Positions 7,911 to 16,279 of a stretch of 64,000 nucleotides of DNA are shown one piece after another. Position numbers and translations under genes: made by a program. Source of the stretch: Arthrobacter sp. Leaf141 (GTDB taxonomy: Bacteria > Actinomycetota > Actinomycetes > Actinomycetales > Micrococcaceae); the NCBI RefSeq assembly GCF_001424565.1, contig NZ_LMOL01000016.1, forward strand, positions 284,523 through 348,522. The letters are read 5' to 3'. Below the pieces are notes generated by a model. That model had not been told where the DNA came from. It saw only the letters and a list, made by a program, of their open reading frames with translations, and ran no database searches. Numbering within the stretch: position 1 is the stretch's first letter; the number at the start of each line of letters is the position of its first letter.

Positions 7911-8813
7911 TCATCCCTTGTTCGCCCCGCTCTCCAGGCCCTGGATCATGGCCTTGTTCAGGACCAGGAACACCAGCAGCAGGGGGGTGATGGTGACGCA
8001 GACGGCGGCAAAGGTGGCAGTCCAGTCGACTTTGCCCATGGCCCCGATGTAGTTCTGCAGCCCCAGCGGAATGGTCTTGAGGTCCTCGGACAGGACAAAG
8101 GTGTTGGCGAAGATGAAGTCGTTCCAGATGAAGATGCTGTTGACCAGCACCACGGTGACCACAGTGTTTACGGACAGCGGCAGCGTGATGAGCCCGAAGA
8201 TCCGGTACGGGCCGGCGCCGTCCAGGGACGCGGCCTCATAGGTTTCGCGGGGGATGTATTCGAAGAATGAGGAGAAGAGGTAGATGGACATGGGCAGGGA
8301 GAACCCGGCGAGCGGGATGATCATGGACTGGTAGGTGTCCAGCAGGTTCACGGCGGAGTAGTCGATGAACAGCGGCACCAGGGCAATCTGGACCGGGACG
8401 ATGATTCCGACCATAAAGAGGCCCCGGATGATCCTGCTGTGCCGAAAACCGAGGACCTGGAGGGCGTAGGCGGCCATCATGCCGAACAGGACAATCAGGA
8501 TGTTGGCGCCCATGGTGACAATGAAGCTGTTCAGGATGTTCCTGCCCAGGTCCCCTGTCTCGAATGCCCTGGCGTAGTTCTCCCAGGTCAGCGAGCTTGG
8601 CAAGGCGAACGGGTCCCCGGAGGCGAAGTCCTGTTCGGTGCGCAGGCTGGTCAGGAACAGCCAGGCGAGGGGGTACACCTGGACGATGACGATGAGCATG
8701 ATCAGCACGCGGGACAGGGTGCGGGAAAGGCTCGGTTTGCGGCGCCGGCGCACGGCGACGGGGCTGGGCGGCCGGATGGTGGGTGGGGCGGCCGGGCTGG
8801 TCTGGGCGATCAT
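7911..8813 (-). CDS. carbohydrate ABC transporter permease (MalG type)
   Basis: 300 residues from ATG 8813, which overlaps the TAA of the preceding permease (TAATG). Six membrane segments can be seen, from ILIVIVQVYPLAWLFLTSL near the N-terminus to LLLVFLVLNKAMIQG at the end. The cytoplasmic EAA loop that docks the ATPase is EAASLDGAGPYRIFGLITLP. It forms the inner-membrane channel together with the permease at 8813-9691 and receives sugar from the binding protein at 9738-11075. No ATPase gene lies in this operon, so a shared MsiK-type ATPase elsewhere is probably used, as is common in actinobacteria. Confidence 0.93.
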   Translation of the reverse strand: MIAQTSPAAPPTIRPPSPVAVRRRRKPSLSRTLSRVLIMLIVIVQVYPLAWLFLTSLRTEQDFASGDPFALPSSLTWENYARAFETGDLGRNILNSFIVTMGANILIVLFGMMAAYALQVLGFRHSRIIRGLFMVGIIVPVQIALVPLFIDYSAVNLLDTYQSMIIPLAGFSLPMSIYLFSSFFEYIPRETYEAASLDGAGPYRIFGLITLPLSVNTVVTVVLVNSIFIWNDFIFANTFVLSEDLKTIPLGLQNYIGAMGKVDWTATFAAVCVTITPLLLVFLVLNKAMIQGLESGANKG

Positions 8814-9691
8814 TAGTCTGCCTTCCGCTTGAGCAGGAAAAGGATGAGGCCGACGGCGACGAGGCACTCGATCACGATGAAGACGGAGATGGTGCTGGCG
8901 TAGCCGAAGTCGGTGCTGGTGAACGCCGTTTTGTACATGTACGTGGTCAACAGCTCGGAGGATTGGCCGGGCCCGCCGTTGGTCATCAGGTAAGGGATGT
9001 CGAAGCCGCGGAGCCCGTACGTGGTTGCCATGATGGTGGTGGTGATCCAGACGGGCCGGATGTACGGGAACCGGATTTTGGTGAACAGGGTCCACTTCGA
9101 GGCGCCGTCCAGGACGGCCGCTTCCTCGAGTTCCTTGGGGACGGCGATCAGTGCGGCGTAGATGATGAGCATGTACAGCCCGGTGAAGCGCCAACCCTCC
9201 GGTGCGGAGACGGCGGCCAGGACGGTGTTGACGTCCGAGAGCCAGGGCCGCTCCAGGCTGCCGAGCCCGATCCAGTGCAGCAGCTGGTTCAGCAGCCCCA
9301 CGGGGTCGATCGAGTAGATCCGGACAAACAGGAAGGCGATGGCGACGGTGGAGATCACGGCGGGAAGCAGGTAGAGCGTTTTGATGAGCTCCCGGCCCCG
9401 TCGCAGGGACGTGAGCAGGCTGGCCACCACCAGGGCCCCGCCCAGCTGCAGGACCAGGCAGATGGCCAGGTAGACCAGGGCGTTGAGGAAAGCGCGCCAG
9501 AAGATATCGTCGGCGACGAACATCCGGACGTAGTTGTCCAGGCCAACGAATTCCATGTCGCTGATGCCGTTCCAGGAGAAGAAGCTCAGGAACAGGGACT
9601 GGAGGATGGGAAAAAGGACGGCTGCGCAGTAGAGCAGCAGGGGCGGGAGCAGGAAGACGAGGACCGATGTCCGTGACCTGTTGGGAAGCAT
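8813..9691 (-). CDS. carbohydrate ABC transporter permease (MalF type)
   Basis: 292 residues with six predicted membrane segments; the first is SVLVFLLPPLLLYCAAVLF. The EAA loop is EEAAVLDGASKWTLFTKIRF. It is the partner of the permease at 7911-8813, with which it overlaps by one base. The order binding protein, MalF-type, MalG-type matches the CUT1 family of oligosaccharide importers. The substrate is inferred to be fructo-oligosaccharide or levanbiose from the GH32 gene at the head of the operon. Confidence 0.93.
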   Translation of the reverse strand: MLPNRSRTSVLVFLLPPLLLYCAAVLFPILQSLFLSFFSWNGISDMEFVGLDNYVRMFVADDIFWRAFLNALVYLAICLVLQLGGALVVASLLTSLRRGRELIKTLYLLPAVISTVAIAFLFVRIYSIDPVGLLNQLLHWIGLGSLERPWLSDVNTVLAAVSAPEGWRFTGLYMLIIYAALIAVPKELEEAAVLDGASKWTLFTKIRFPYIRPVWITTTIMATTYGLRGFDIPYLMTNGGPGQSSELLTTYMYKTAFTSTDFGYASTISVFIVIECLVAVGLILFLLKRKAD

Positions 9692-9737
9692 GGCGGGCCT
9701 TTCGGACGGGGGACCAAATGATCCCCCGCCGCTGTGG

Positions 9738-11075
9738 TTACTTGAAGAACTTGGGGGCGTTCTGCCCGATTGCCTTGTCCATGGTTTCGGTGAACTGGGC
9801 GGGGGTGATGTCGCCCTGGACCAGGAGGACGAGTTCCTGCTGCAGCCTGCCGTTGGTGGTGGGGTCCAGCTGGGTGTCCCACGGCATGGCCTGCTTGGCG
9901 CCGAGGTTGTTGGCCTGCTCCAGCGCTTTTTTGTACAGCGGGGTGGCGTTGGCAGGAACGGCGGTTTCGACGTCGGTGGTGGGCGACAGTGCGCCGGTGG
10001 CGGCGTATTCGGCGGGGTACTTCTGCAGTGCGAATTTCAGGAAGTCGCTTACCAGCGGATCGTAGGTCTTGGTGTTCACGGCCATGCCGATGCCGGAGGG
10101 GGAAACGAACTCGTTGGCCGCCGTCGCCGATCCGCTGGTGGTGGGCAGGGTGAAGAAGTCGATGTCGTCGCGGACTGCCGGGTTCAGCTTGTCCGTGGCG
10201 AGGCTGGGCAGCTCCCAGGTTCCGATGTTGTACATCGCCGCCTCACCGTTGGTGAACAGGTTCTGCGCGTCGGAGTAGCCCTGGGCGGAGAAGCCCTCCT
10301 GGAAGCAGTCCGCCTTGCCCAGGTCTGCCATCCAGTTGACGGTTTTCTGTCCGGCTGCATCCGCAAAGGCGGCGTCGCCCTTCTTCAGCTGCTGGACAAA
10401 GTCCGGTCCGGCTTCCCGGAACGGCTGGTACGCCACATAGCGCTCCAGCGGCCACTGGTCCTGGCCGTCAATGGCGATCGGGGTGATCCCCGCGCTGCGC
10501 AACGCGGTGCACATGGCCGGAATATCGTCCAGCGAGGTGGGCACGGAGACGCCCGCCTTTTGCAGCAGTGCCTTGTTGTACCAGATAAATTCGAGCTCGA
10601 ACTGGAACGGAATCATAAAGAGGGAGCCGTCGTCGAACCGCTGGTAGTCCAGGGCGCCGGGGCGGTAGCTGTCGTAGAGGTCCAATGACTTCAGCAGCTT
10701 TTCGGCGTCGACCATCTTGCCCTGCCCGGCCAGCTGCTGGGCGAAGGGGGTGGCGTCGGTGTCGAACAATTCCGGGAGTTTGTTGGCTGCGGCCAGGGTT
10801 TCCAGTTTCTGGATGTAGGACGGCCGGTCCGGGGTGGTGATGAGGTTCAGCTCGAACCCCGGGTGGTCCTTTGCGTAGTCATCGGCGAGCTTCTTCATGA
10901 TGTTGATGACGGCGCCATCGGCGGGCCGGGACAGCAGCCACGATATTTCGCGCGGTTTGATCTCACCGGTGGGCGCTACGTTGGCGGGGTCGGCGGAACT
11001 ACCGCCACCCCCGCAGGCAGTCAGGGCCAGGGCGGTGGCGGCTGCGACGGCGGCAGCGCGGAACAGTTTCTTCAT
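9738..11075 (-). CDS. extracellular solute-binding lipoprotein of the sugar ABC importer
   Basis: 445 residues. It has a lipoprotein signal peptide with lipobox LTAC (acylated Cys about 21) followed by a Gly/Ser linker. The body is a family 1 solute-binding protein (YQRFDDGSLFMIPFQFEL, WMADLGKADCFQEGF). It captures the sugar outside the cell and hands it to the two permeases encoded downstream. AAGGGAG lies about 9 nt before ATG 11075. It is the second gene of the fructan operon, 50 bp after the GH32 gene. Confidence 0.93.
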   Translation of the reverse strand: MKKLFRAAAVAAATALALTACGGGGSSADPANVAPTGEIKPREISWLLSRPADGAVINIMKKLADDYAKDHPGFELNLITTPDRPSYIQKLETLAAANKLPELFDTDATPFAQQLAGQGKMVDAEKLLKSLDLYDSYRPGALDYQRFDDGSLFMIPFQFELEFIWYNKALLQKAGVSVPTSLDDIPAMCTALRSAGITPIAIDGQDQWPLERYVAYQPFREAGPDFVQQLKKGDAAFADAAGQKTVNWMADLGKADCFQEGFSAQGYSDAQNLFTNGEAAMYNIGTWELPSLATDKLNPAVRDDIDFFTLPTTSGSATAANEFVSPSGIGMAVNTKTYDPLVSDFLKFALQKYPAEYAATGALSPTTDVETAVPANATPLYKKALEQANNLGAKQAMPWDTQLDPTTNGRLQQELVLLVQGDITPAQFTETMDKAIGQNAPKFFK

Positions 11076-11125
11076 TGCGGCAATCTCCCTTGATTGGAAC
11101 GGAGGGTGGGGTGGGGTGCGGGTCT

Positions 11126-12562
11126 TCAGTTGTTGGTGCGCCGGCGCACTTCAAAGTCGGTGACGGTGACGGAACCTTCGCCGGCAAACACGCCGATCCG
11201 TCCTGTGGGCAGGTCGTAGATCCTGGTGCTCAGGGCCACCTGGCCGTCCACGGTGGCCACGCAGAGGTCGCCATCAACAACCACCTCCAGGGTGTGGAGT
11301 CCGGCGCTGAGCCTGCAGGGTCGCTCCAGTTCCAGCGCGAAAGGCACGTCGCCCGAGACCTGCCATTGGGCGTCGCCGGTGCGGGTCCGCGGCCACCGGT
11401 CAAAGACCAGCCGGCCACGCTTCGGTTCCAGGCGCAGGACGTAGGAGTGGTCGCCGTCCGCGCCGGCCCGCAGCAGGAGGCCGCATTCGGTGGTGCCGGC
11501 GGCGATGTCCAGGACCGCCTTCGCGTAGAACTGGGCGGGCAGGTCCTGGTCCGAAACGAGCGCCTCGTAGCCGTCCGGTACGTCGAGCCGGGCTGGCAGC
11601 GCGCGGTCGAAAGTTACGGGGACCTCGTCCCAGAAGCTTTCCACCACCTCGTCGGCGAGGCCGAATCCCAGCGTCCCGTCGGCGTTCTGGCGCATCTCCA
11701 GGACGGCCATGGTGCCCGCCCACTGCCAGGGTCCGGCGTCGTGGTTTCCTTCCTTGCTGGCGATCCAGCCGAAAAGGAATCGCCGGCCGTCCCGGGCCGC
11801 CGATTTTGAGGCGTAGAACGCGCGGCCGTCGATGCTGTCCTGCGCCGGCACGGTCCACGGACCGTCGGGGCTGGTGGCCATCCGGTACCGGGTGGTGAAG
11901 CTTTCGGAGAATTCGGAGTAGACCATGTACCACCAGCCGCCCCAGGCAAACACGTCGGGGCATTCGTGGGTGATGTAGCGGCGCGGGTCCCAGAACGGTT
12001 CGGTGTGCCGCCACGTGAGCAGGTCGTCGGAGACGCACTGGGCGATGACGCCGCGGCGGCGCCCGGGGCCGGACCCGTGCCGTGCTGCCAGCAGCATCCG
12101 CCACGGACCCTGGCTGCCGTCGCGGAACACAAAGGGATCGCGCCAGTCGCCGGGTTCATAGCCGGCAGGTGCCCCGAATGTCAGCTCCGGGTGCTTGACC
12201 CAGGTCTGCATTCCGTCAGTGCTGGTGGCGTGCATGGCCAGCTGCAGCGGCAGGCCGTCCGGTCCCAGGTTGTCCGGGTTCTGCCCGGTGTAAAAGACGT
12301 GGTGGACTCCCGCATCGTCCAGCACGATGCTGCCGGTGTAGGCATTGAAGTCCAGGTCCGTGCTGCTGCCATGGGGGAGCGATACGCCGTGGTCCTGGAA
12401 CTGCGTAAGGTCCTTGGTGGTGACCAGGTGCCAGGCCGTCCCGGGCTTGGGATCGGTGCGGACCTCGTGAAGGTAAAAGAGCCAGAATTCGCCGTCCTTC
12501 TCGAACGGGATCAGGTCTCCCACCCATCCATCGGCGGGCTGGAAAAAGACTGGATGATTCAT
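11126..12562 (-). CDS. cytoplasmic glycoside hydrolase family 32 enzyme (fructosidase)
   Basis: 478 residues with no signal peptide. The usual nucleophile box WMNDPNG is replaced by GWVGDLIPF (Asp about 16 kept), a form seen in a distinct GH32 branch. The stabiliser motif WRDPFVF and the acid/base motif ECPDVF are intact, and a C-terminal beta-sandwich begins near residue 340. It would cut imported short beta-fructosides to fructose and sucrose or glucose. It is the first gene of the operon running to 5897. The ATG lies 19 bp from operator 1 and has no obvious Shine-Dalgarno, which fits a very short leader. Confidence 0.9.
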   Translation of the reverse strand: MNHPVFFQPADGWVGDLIPFEKDGEFWLFYLHEVRTDPKPGTAWHLVTTKDLTQFQDHGVSLPHGSSTDLDFNAYTGSIVLDDAGVHHVFYTGQNPDNLGPDGLPLQLAMHATSTDGMQTWVKHPELTFGAPAGYEPGDWRDPFVFRDGSQGPWRMLLAARHGSGPGRRRGVIAQCVSDDLLTWRHTEPFWDPRRYITHECPDVFAWGGWWYMVYSEFSESFTTRYRMATSPDGPWTVPAQDSIDGRAFYASKSAARDGRRFLFGWIASKEGNHDAGPWQWAGTMAVLEMRQNADGTLGFGLADEVVESFWDEVPVTFDRALPARLDVPDGYEALVSDQDLPAQFYAKAVLDIAAGTTECGLLLRAGADGDHSYVLRLEPKRGRLVFDRWPRTRTGDAQWQVSGDVPFALELERPCRLSAGLHTLEVVVDGDLCVATVDGQVALSTRIYDLPTGRIGVFAGEGSVTVTDFEVRRRTNN

Positions 12563-12580
12563 CGGCGCTGACGTCCATTC

Positions 12581-12598
12581 TGCTAAAGCGTTTGATCA
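12581..12598. promoter_or_regulatory. LacI-type operator 1 of the fructan operon
   Basis: TGCTAAAGCGTTTGATCA. Its complement TGATCAAACGCTTTAGCA agrees with operators 2 and 3 (consensus TGATCAARCGYTTNANCA). It lies 19 bp upstream of the first gene and would cover the start of transcription if the promoter at 12604-12632 is right. Confidence 0.75.
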
Positions 12599-12603
12599 CT
12601 CAA

Positions 12604-12632
12604 AGGCTAGCGCCGGGCCCACGTTTGATCAA
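12604..12632 (-). promoter_or_regulatory. candidate promoter of the fructan operon
   Basis: On the minus strand TTGATC (complement of 12627-12632) and TAGCCT (complement of 12604-12609) are 17 bp apart. The -35 box lies inside operator 2, and operator 1 falls just past the expected start point, the arrangement of a repressed promoter. The -10 box is a weak match. Confidence 0.4.
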
Positions 12633-12643
12633 GCGTTTTAGCA
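12626..12643. promoter_or_regulatory. LacI-type operator 2 of the fructan operon
   Basis: TGATCAAGCGTTTTAGCA, the inverse orientation of operator 1. Its centre lies exactly 45 bp from the centres of operators 1 and 3. It overlaps the candidate -35 box. Confidence 0.75.
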
Positions 12644-12670
12644 AACTTCTTTTGGGCCCTGAAGCCGGGC

Positions 12671-12688
12671 TGATTAAACGCTTGATCA
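12671..12688. promoter_or_regulatory. LacI-type operator 3 of the fructan operon
   Basis: TGATTAAACGCTTGATCA, in the orientation of operator 1. It is centred exactly 45 bp upstream of operator 2. It lies upstream of the promoter elements, so it probably helps by DNA looping or cooperative binding. Confidence 0.7.
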
Positions 12689-12834
12689 AGACGCTGTCTG
12701 CGCAGCCGGGATCGGAGCCGCCACCCTCTCCTGGAACCGCCGTCCGGGAGTTCGCTCGGGGCTGGTGGTGTGGTGCGGGCGTGCTCGTTTACGGCCGGGC
12801 GCTGCTGCGGCAGGGCGGGCTGGCAGGGCCGCGG

Positions 12835-14040
12835 TCAGACTTCCAAGTGGCTGTAGTCCGGCAGCTCGATCTTGTCCGCAGGAGGCGTAAAGAGCCGGCT
12901 GCCCACCCTGCCTGCGAACGGAGTCGCGGCAATCTTCAGGGCCAGGCCAAACACGGCAATGCCCAGCCGGCTTTTTGGGTTGGCGGCGCGTGGCGTGCCC
13001 GGCGGCAACTGCTGCGCCTGATTCACGTACGGGCGCATGATCCGTTCGTACCCGGCGAACGCGTCCAGGTGGTGGCGGTGTGCTGCAAGTTCGCCCGCGA
13101 GGACGTAGGCCCCGGTGATCGCCAGGCTTGTCCCCATTCCGCTGACCGGTGAGGCGCAGTACGCCGCATCACCCAGCAAGGCCACCCGTCCGTTCGACCA
13201 CCGTGGGGCGAGCACCTGGCCGACTGATTCAAAATACAGGTCATCGGCGTCGTCAAGCGCGGCAAGGATACGCCCCGTTTCCCAGCCGGCGTCGCCGAAC
13301 TGCGCACGCAGCCTGGCTCGCTGCTGCTCCAGGGTGCGGGAGCCGGCTTCCCGGCGGCCCTTGTCGGTAATGCGGTTCAGGGTGGCGCGGATGGTGCCTT
13401 GGCTGTCAGGCCGTAAGGTGACGGACCGCCCGCCGGGGGCGTTGTACCAGCGCCACCAGTCGTCGTCGGCGGCGGTCCGCGGGATGGTGGCGTAGGTGAT
13501 CTCCAGGCCCAGGGGGCGGATTTCGGCTTCGTCCCCGAACGCCAGCTGCCGGGTGCCGGAGCCGATGCCGTCAGCCGCGACCACCAGGTCGAATCGTTCG
13601 TCGGGGGAGTTTTCGAAGCTGACCGTGACGCCATCACCGTCGTCCCGGATGCCGGTGAGGCTGTCGCGGAAGCGGTAGTCAGTGTTGGGTTGGGTGCAGT
13701 CGACGAGGATTTCCGCCAGGTCGCCGCGCAGGATTTCCAGTTCCGCCGTGGCGCCCCCTGAATCTGAGGTTCCGGCCGGGAACTCCGCCACTGTTTGCCC
13801 CCCGGGGCCCAGGAACCGCGTGCCCACTTCCCCGGTGGTTGCGGCCCGGATGCTGTCCTCGAGGCCCATGCGCCGCGAGACTTCCCGGCCGGCCCCGCGG
13901 ACGTCGACGTTTTGCCCGCCCCGCCGCAGTTCCGGGGCGCGCTCCACAACTGTGGGCTCGAAGCCACACCGGTGCAGCCAAAACGCCAGCGCGGGTCCGG
14001 CAATGCTTGCTCCGGCGATCAGGACTCGTGGTCCGGGCAT
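12835..14040 (-). CDS. FAD-dependent monooxygenase (PHBH-fold, tetracycline/rifampicin-monooxygenase-like)
   Basis: 401 residues from ATG 14040, behind GAGGA with 5 nt spacing. The N-terminal FAD-binding GxGxxG-like fingerprint is VLIAGASIAGPALAFWLHRC with the closing acidic VVERAPELR. The middle DG motif is VVAADGIGSGTRQ, and the second FAD motif is LLGDAAYCASPVSGMGTSLA near residue 290. Enzymes of this fold hydroxylate aromatic or polyketide compounds using NAD(P)H and oxygen. The substrate cannot be told. It stands alone, 62 bp downstream of a GNAT gene on the same strand. Confidence 0.88.
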   Translation of the reverse strand: MPGPRVLIAGASIAGPALAFWLHRCGFEPTVVERAPELRRGGQNVDVRGAGREVSRRMGLEDSIRAATTGEVGTRFLGPGGQTVAEFPAGTSDSGGATAELEILRGDLAEILVDCTQPNTDYRFRDSLTGIRDDGDGVTVSFENSPDERFDLVVAADGIGSGTRQLAFGDEAEIRPLGLEITYATIPRTAADDDWWRWYNAPGGRSVTLRPDSQGTIRATLNRITDKGRREAGSRTLEQQRARLRAQFGDAGWETGRILAALDDADDLYFESVGQVLAPRWSNGRVALLGDAAYCASPVSGMGTSLAITGAYVLAGELAAHRHHLDAFAGYERIMRPYVNQAQQLPPGTPRAANPKSRLGIAVFGLALKIAATPFAGRVGSRLFTPPADKIELPDYSHLEV

Positions 14041-14102
14041 AATTCCTCGATTTTCAGGGGGAGGGGGCGTGCGCGAATTGGATAAAGGCACGTGGACCGG
14101 AA

Positions 14103-14558
14103 TCAATAAAGCGTATTCTCCGGCGGGTGCGCCACGAGGAACACATCCACGGCGTCCTCGCGCTCAAGTTCAAAACCGTGGCGCTCGTAGAGCCGCCGGG
14201 CCGGGCTGCCCTGCAGGACGTTGAGCCGGAACGGCCGGCCATCGGCGTGTGATTCCATCACGGCGGCCAGGACCGCGCCGCCCAGGCCCTTGCCCTGCTG
14301 GTCGGGGGCCAGGTAAAAATGCTCAACCCACAGCCCGTCAGGTTCGGGGCGGACGGCGATGGCACCCACGCCGGTTCCGTCCGCCTCGATCACGAAGGTG
14401 TGGCCGGGCACAAAGCCGGCCAGGAACCTTTGCCGCACCCGCACGGGATCAAACCGGCCCAGCCGCTCAAGGTCGGGGCGGAGCACCACGGCGCGGAGCC
14501 CGGCGATCCAGTCGGCATCGGCGGGACGGCTGGGGCGGAGGGACCAGTCCGGAAGCAT
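14103..14558 (-). CDS. GNAT-family N-acetyltransferase
   Basis: 151 residues from ATG 14558; a TTG 18 bp upstream is a less likely start. The acetyl-CoA-binding motif A is VEHFYLAPDQQGKGLGGAVL (Q/RxxGxG/A form QGKGLG), and motif B is NVLQGSPARRLYERHGF. It transfers an acetyl group from acetyl-CoA to an amine of unknown identity. The gene lies between the monooxygenase and the SulP transporter on the same strand but with gaps on both sides, so it may be its own unit. Confidence 0.85.
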   Translation of the reverse strand: MLPDWSLRPSRPADADWIAGLRAVVLRPDLERLGRFDPVRVRQRFLAGFVPGHTFVIEADGTGVGAIAVRPEPDGLWVEHFYLAPDQQGKGLGGAVLAAVMESHADGRPFRLNVLQGSPARRLYERHGFELEREDAVDVFLVAHPPENTLY

Positions 14559-14596
14559 ACGGCCATTCAACCGCAACGGACCGGCATGGCCGAAAC

Positions 14597-16120
14597 TCAG
14601 TTGAGCTTCCCGGCCAGCCGCTCCCGCATGGTGACGCTGGCGGAGTTCAGCCCGATCAGTTCCACCTCGCGGCCGTGCCGCCTGTATTTTTCGGTGACGG
14701 CATCAAGGACGGCGATGGTGGAGGCGTCCCACAGGTGGGAGGCGTGCAGGTCCACCACCACGCGGGCGATGTCCGGCGATGCGTCCAGGGCGTAGTCGAA
14801 CTGTGTGTAGAGGTCGTTGGAGGAGGCGAAGAACAGCTCTCCGTCCACCGTGTAGGTGGCCACATTTTCGCCGTTGAGTTCCAGGACCGTCCGGTCGACA
14901 GTCACAAAGTGCGCCACCCGCCGGGCAAACATGGCCATGGCGGCGAGGACCCCTGCGCCCACGCCGATGGCGAGGTTGTGGGTGGCCACCACTACGGCCA
15001 CGGTGATGACCATCACGGCGGTCTCCGACTTCGGCATCCGGCGCAGGGTCCGCGGCGCAATGGAGTGCCAGTCGAAGGTGATGGCGGAAATGAAGACCAT
15101 CACGGCCACCAGCGCAGCCATGGGGATCAGCCCCACCACGTCGCCCAGGACCACCACCAGGACCAGGAGGAAGACGCCGGCCAGAAAGGTGGAGACCCGG
15201 CTCCTGGCCCCGGAGCCCTTCACGTTGATCATGGTCTGCCCAATCACGGCGCAGCCGCCCATCCCGCCGAAGAAGCCGGTGACGATATTGGCCACACCCT
15301 GGCCCCAGGACTCCCGGGTCTTGTTGGAGCGGGTGTCTGTGATGTCATCCACCAGCTTGGCCGTCATCAGGGATTCCAGCAGCCCCACCAGCGCCATGGA
15401 CAACGCGAAGGGGGCGATGATCTGGAACGTTTCCCAGGTCAGGGGCACGTTGGGAACAAACAGGGACGGCAGGCTCTCCGGCAGCTGCCCCTTGTCCTGC
15501 ACCGTGGGGACGTCGACGCCGGCCACCACGGCGAGGAGGGTGAGTACCACGATGGCCGCCAAAGGCGAGGGGACCGCCGTGGTGATCCGGGGCAGGCCCA
15601 CCACGATCAGCAGGCCAGCCGCCACCAGCGGGTAAACCATCCACGGCACCCCGAAAAGCTCCGGCAGCTGTGCCATGAACACCAGGATGGCCAGCGCATT
15701 AACAAACCCCACCATCACCGAGCGGGGGATGAAGCGCATGAGTTTGGTGACCCCGGCGACGGCCAGCAGGATCTGGAAAACGCCGGCCAGGATCACTGCG
15801 GCAATCAGGTAATCCAGCCCGTGGCTGCGCATCAGCGGCGCGATCACCAGCGCCACCGCCCCGGTGGCAGCGGAAATCATTGCCGGGCGGCCGCCCACAA
15901 ACGAAATGGTCACCGCCATGGTGAACGACGCGAACAGGCCAATGCGCGGATCAACGCCGGCGATCACCGAAAACGCGATGGCCTCCGGGATCAGCGCCAG
16001 GGCCACCACCAGCCCGGCCAGGGCCTCCGTCTTCAGTCGCCGTGGCGAACGCAGCGTGGCGCGGACTGATTGCAGCTGATGCGGCGGGACCGTTGCCTGC
16101 GTGGTGGTTGGCGCGGCCAT
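14597..16120 (-). CDS. SulP-family inorganic anion transporter with STAS domain
   Basis: 507 residues. About ten to twelve hydrophobic segments fill residues 30-390 (AGLVVALALIPEAIAFSVIA is the conserved SulP signature near the N-terminus). A cytoplasmic STAS domain covers about 400-500, with VVVDLHASHLWDASTIAVLD (the conserved Asp-Ala-Ser of STAS domains). Members carry sulfate, bicarbonate or other anions. The specific anion is not shown. It is divergent from the MerR regulator at 16280, and the MerR-type palindrome between them is placed to control at least the regulator. Confidence 0.92.
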   Translation of the reverse strand: MAAPTTTQATVPPHQLQSVRATLRSPRRLKTEALAGLVVALALIPEAIAFSVIAGVDPRIGLFASFTMAVTISFVGGRPAMISAATGAVALVIAPLMRSHGLDYLIAAVILAGVFQILLAVAGVTKLMRFIPRSVMVGFVNALAILVFMAQLPELFGVPWMVYPLVAAGLLIVVGLPRITTAVPSPLAAIVVLTLLAVVAGVDVPTVQDKGQLPESLPSLFVPNVPLTWETFQIIAPFALSMALVGLLESLMTAKLVDDITDTRSNKTRESWGQGVANIVTGFFGGMGGCAVIGQTMINVKGSGARSRVSTFLAGVFLLVLVVVLGDVVGLIPMAALVAVMVFISAITFDWHSIAPRTLRRMPKSETAVMVITVAVVVATHNLAIGVGAGVLAAMAMFARRVAHFVTVDRTVLELNGENVATYTVDGELFFASSNDLYTQFDYALDASPDIARVVVDLHASHLWDASTIAVLDAVTEKYRRHGREVELIGLNSASVTMRERLAGKLN

Positions 16121-16224
16121 TACTGGCTCCGTTCGGAATCGGGATGGGCTGGCGGGCGGCGGCCGGTCACCGGCGATGCCGGGAAGGGGCGGTTGTGCGC
16201 CGGGGTGGCCTGTACGGCCGGAAG

Positions 16225-16258
16225 CTAAACCCTACCCTAACGTAATGGTAGGGTTTAG
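16225..16258. promoter_or_regulatory. MerR-type operator between sulP and merR-like gene
   Basis: A perfect inverted repeat with 12-bp arms, CTAAACCCTACC (16225-16236) and GGTAGGGTTTAG (16247-16258), separated by 10 bp. Symmetric sites of this size in the spacer of a promoter are typical for MerR regulators. It lies 22 bp before the MerR-like start codon and about 105 bp before sulP. Confidence 0.7.
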
Positions 16259-16279
16259 GCCGAATGTAAGGAGCAGAAG

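Noticed and set aside
5779-12688. One regulon controlled by one LacI protein for both the levansucrase and the importer operon
   Set aside because: The half-sites (AATGTAAGC versus TGATCAAGC) differ too much to claim the same binding protein from sequence alone.
14249-16069. 606-residue open frame on the plus strand, rich in His, Gly and Gln
   Set aside because: It is antisense to the SulP transporter gene; the residue mix is what the complement of a high-GC gene gives, and there is no family signal.
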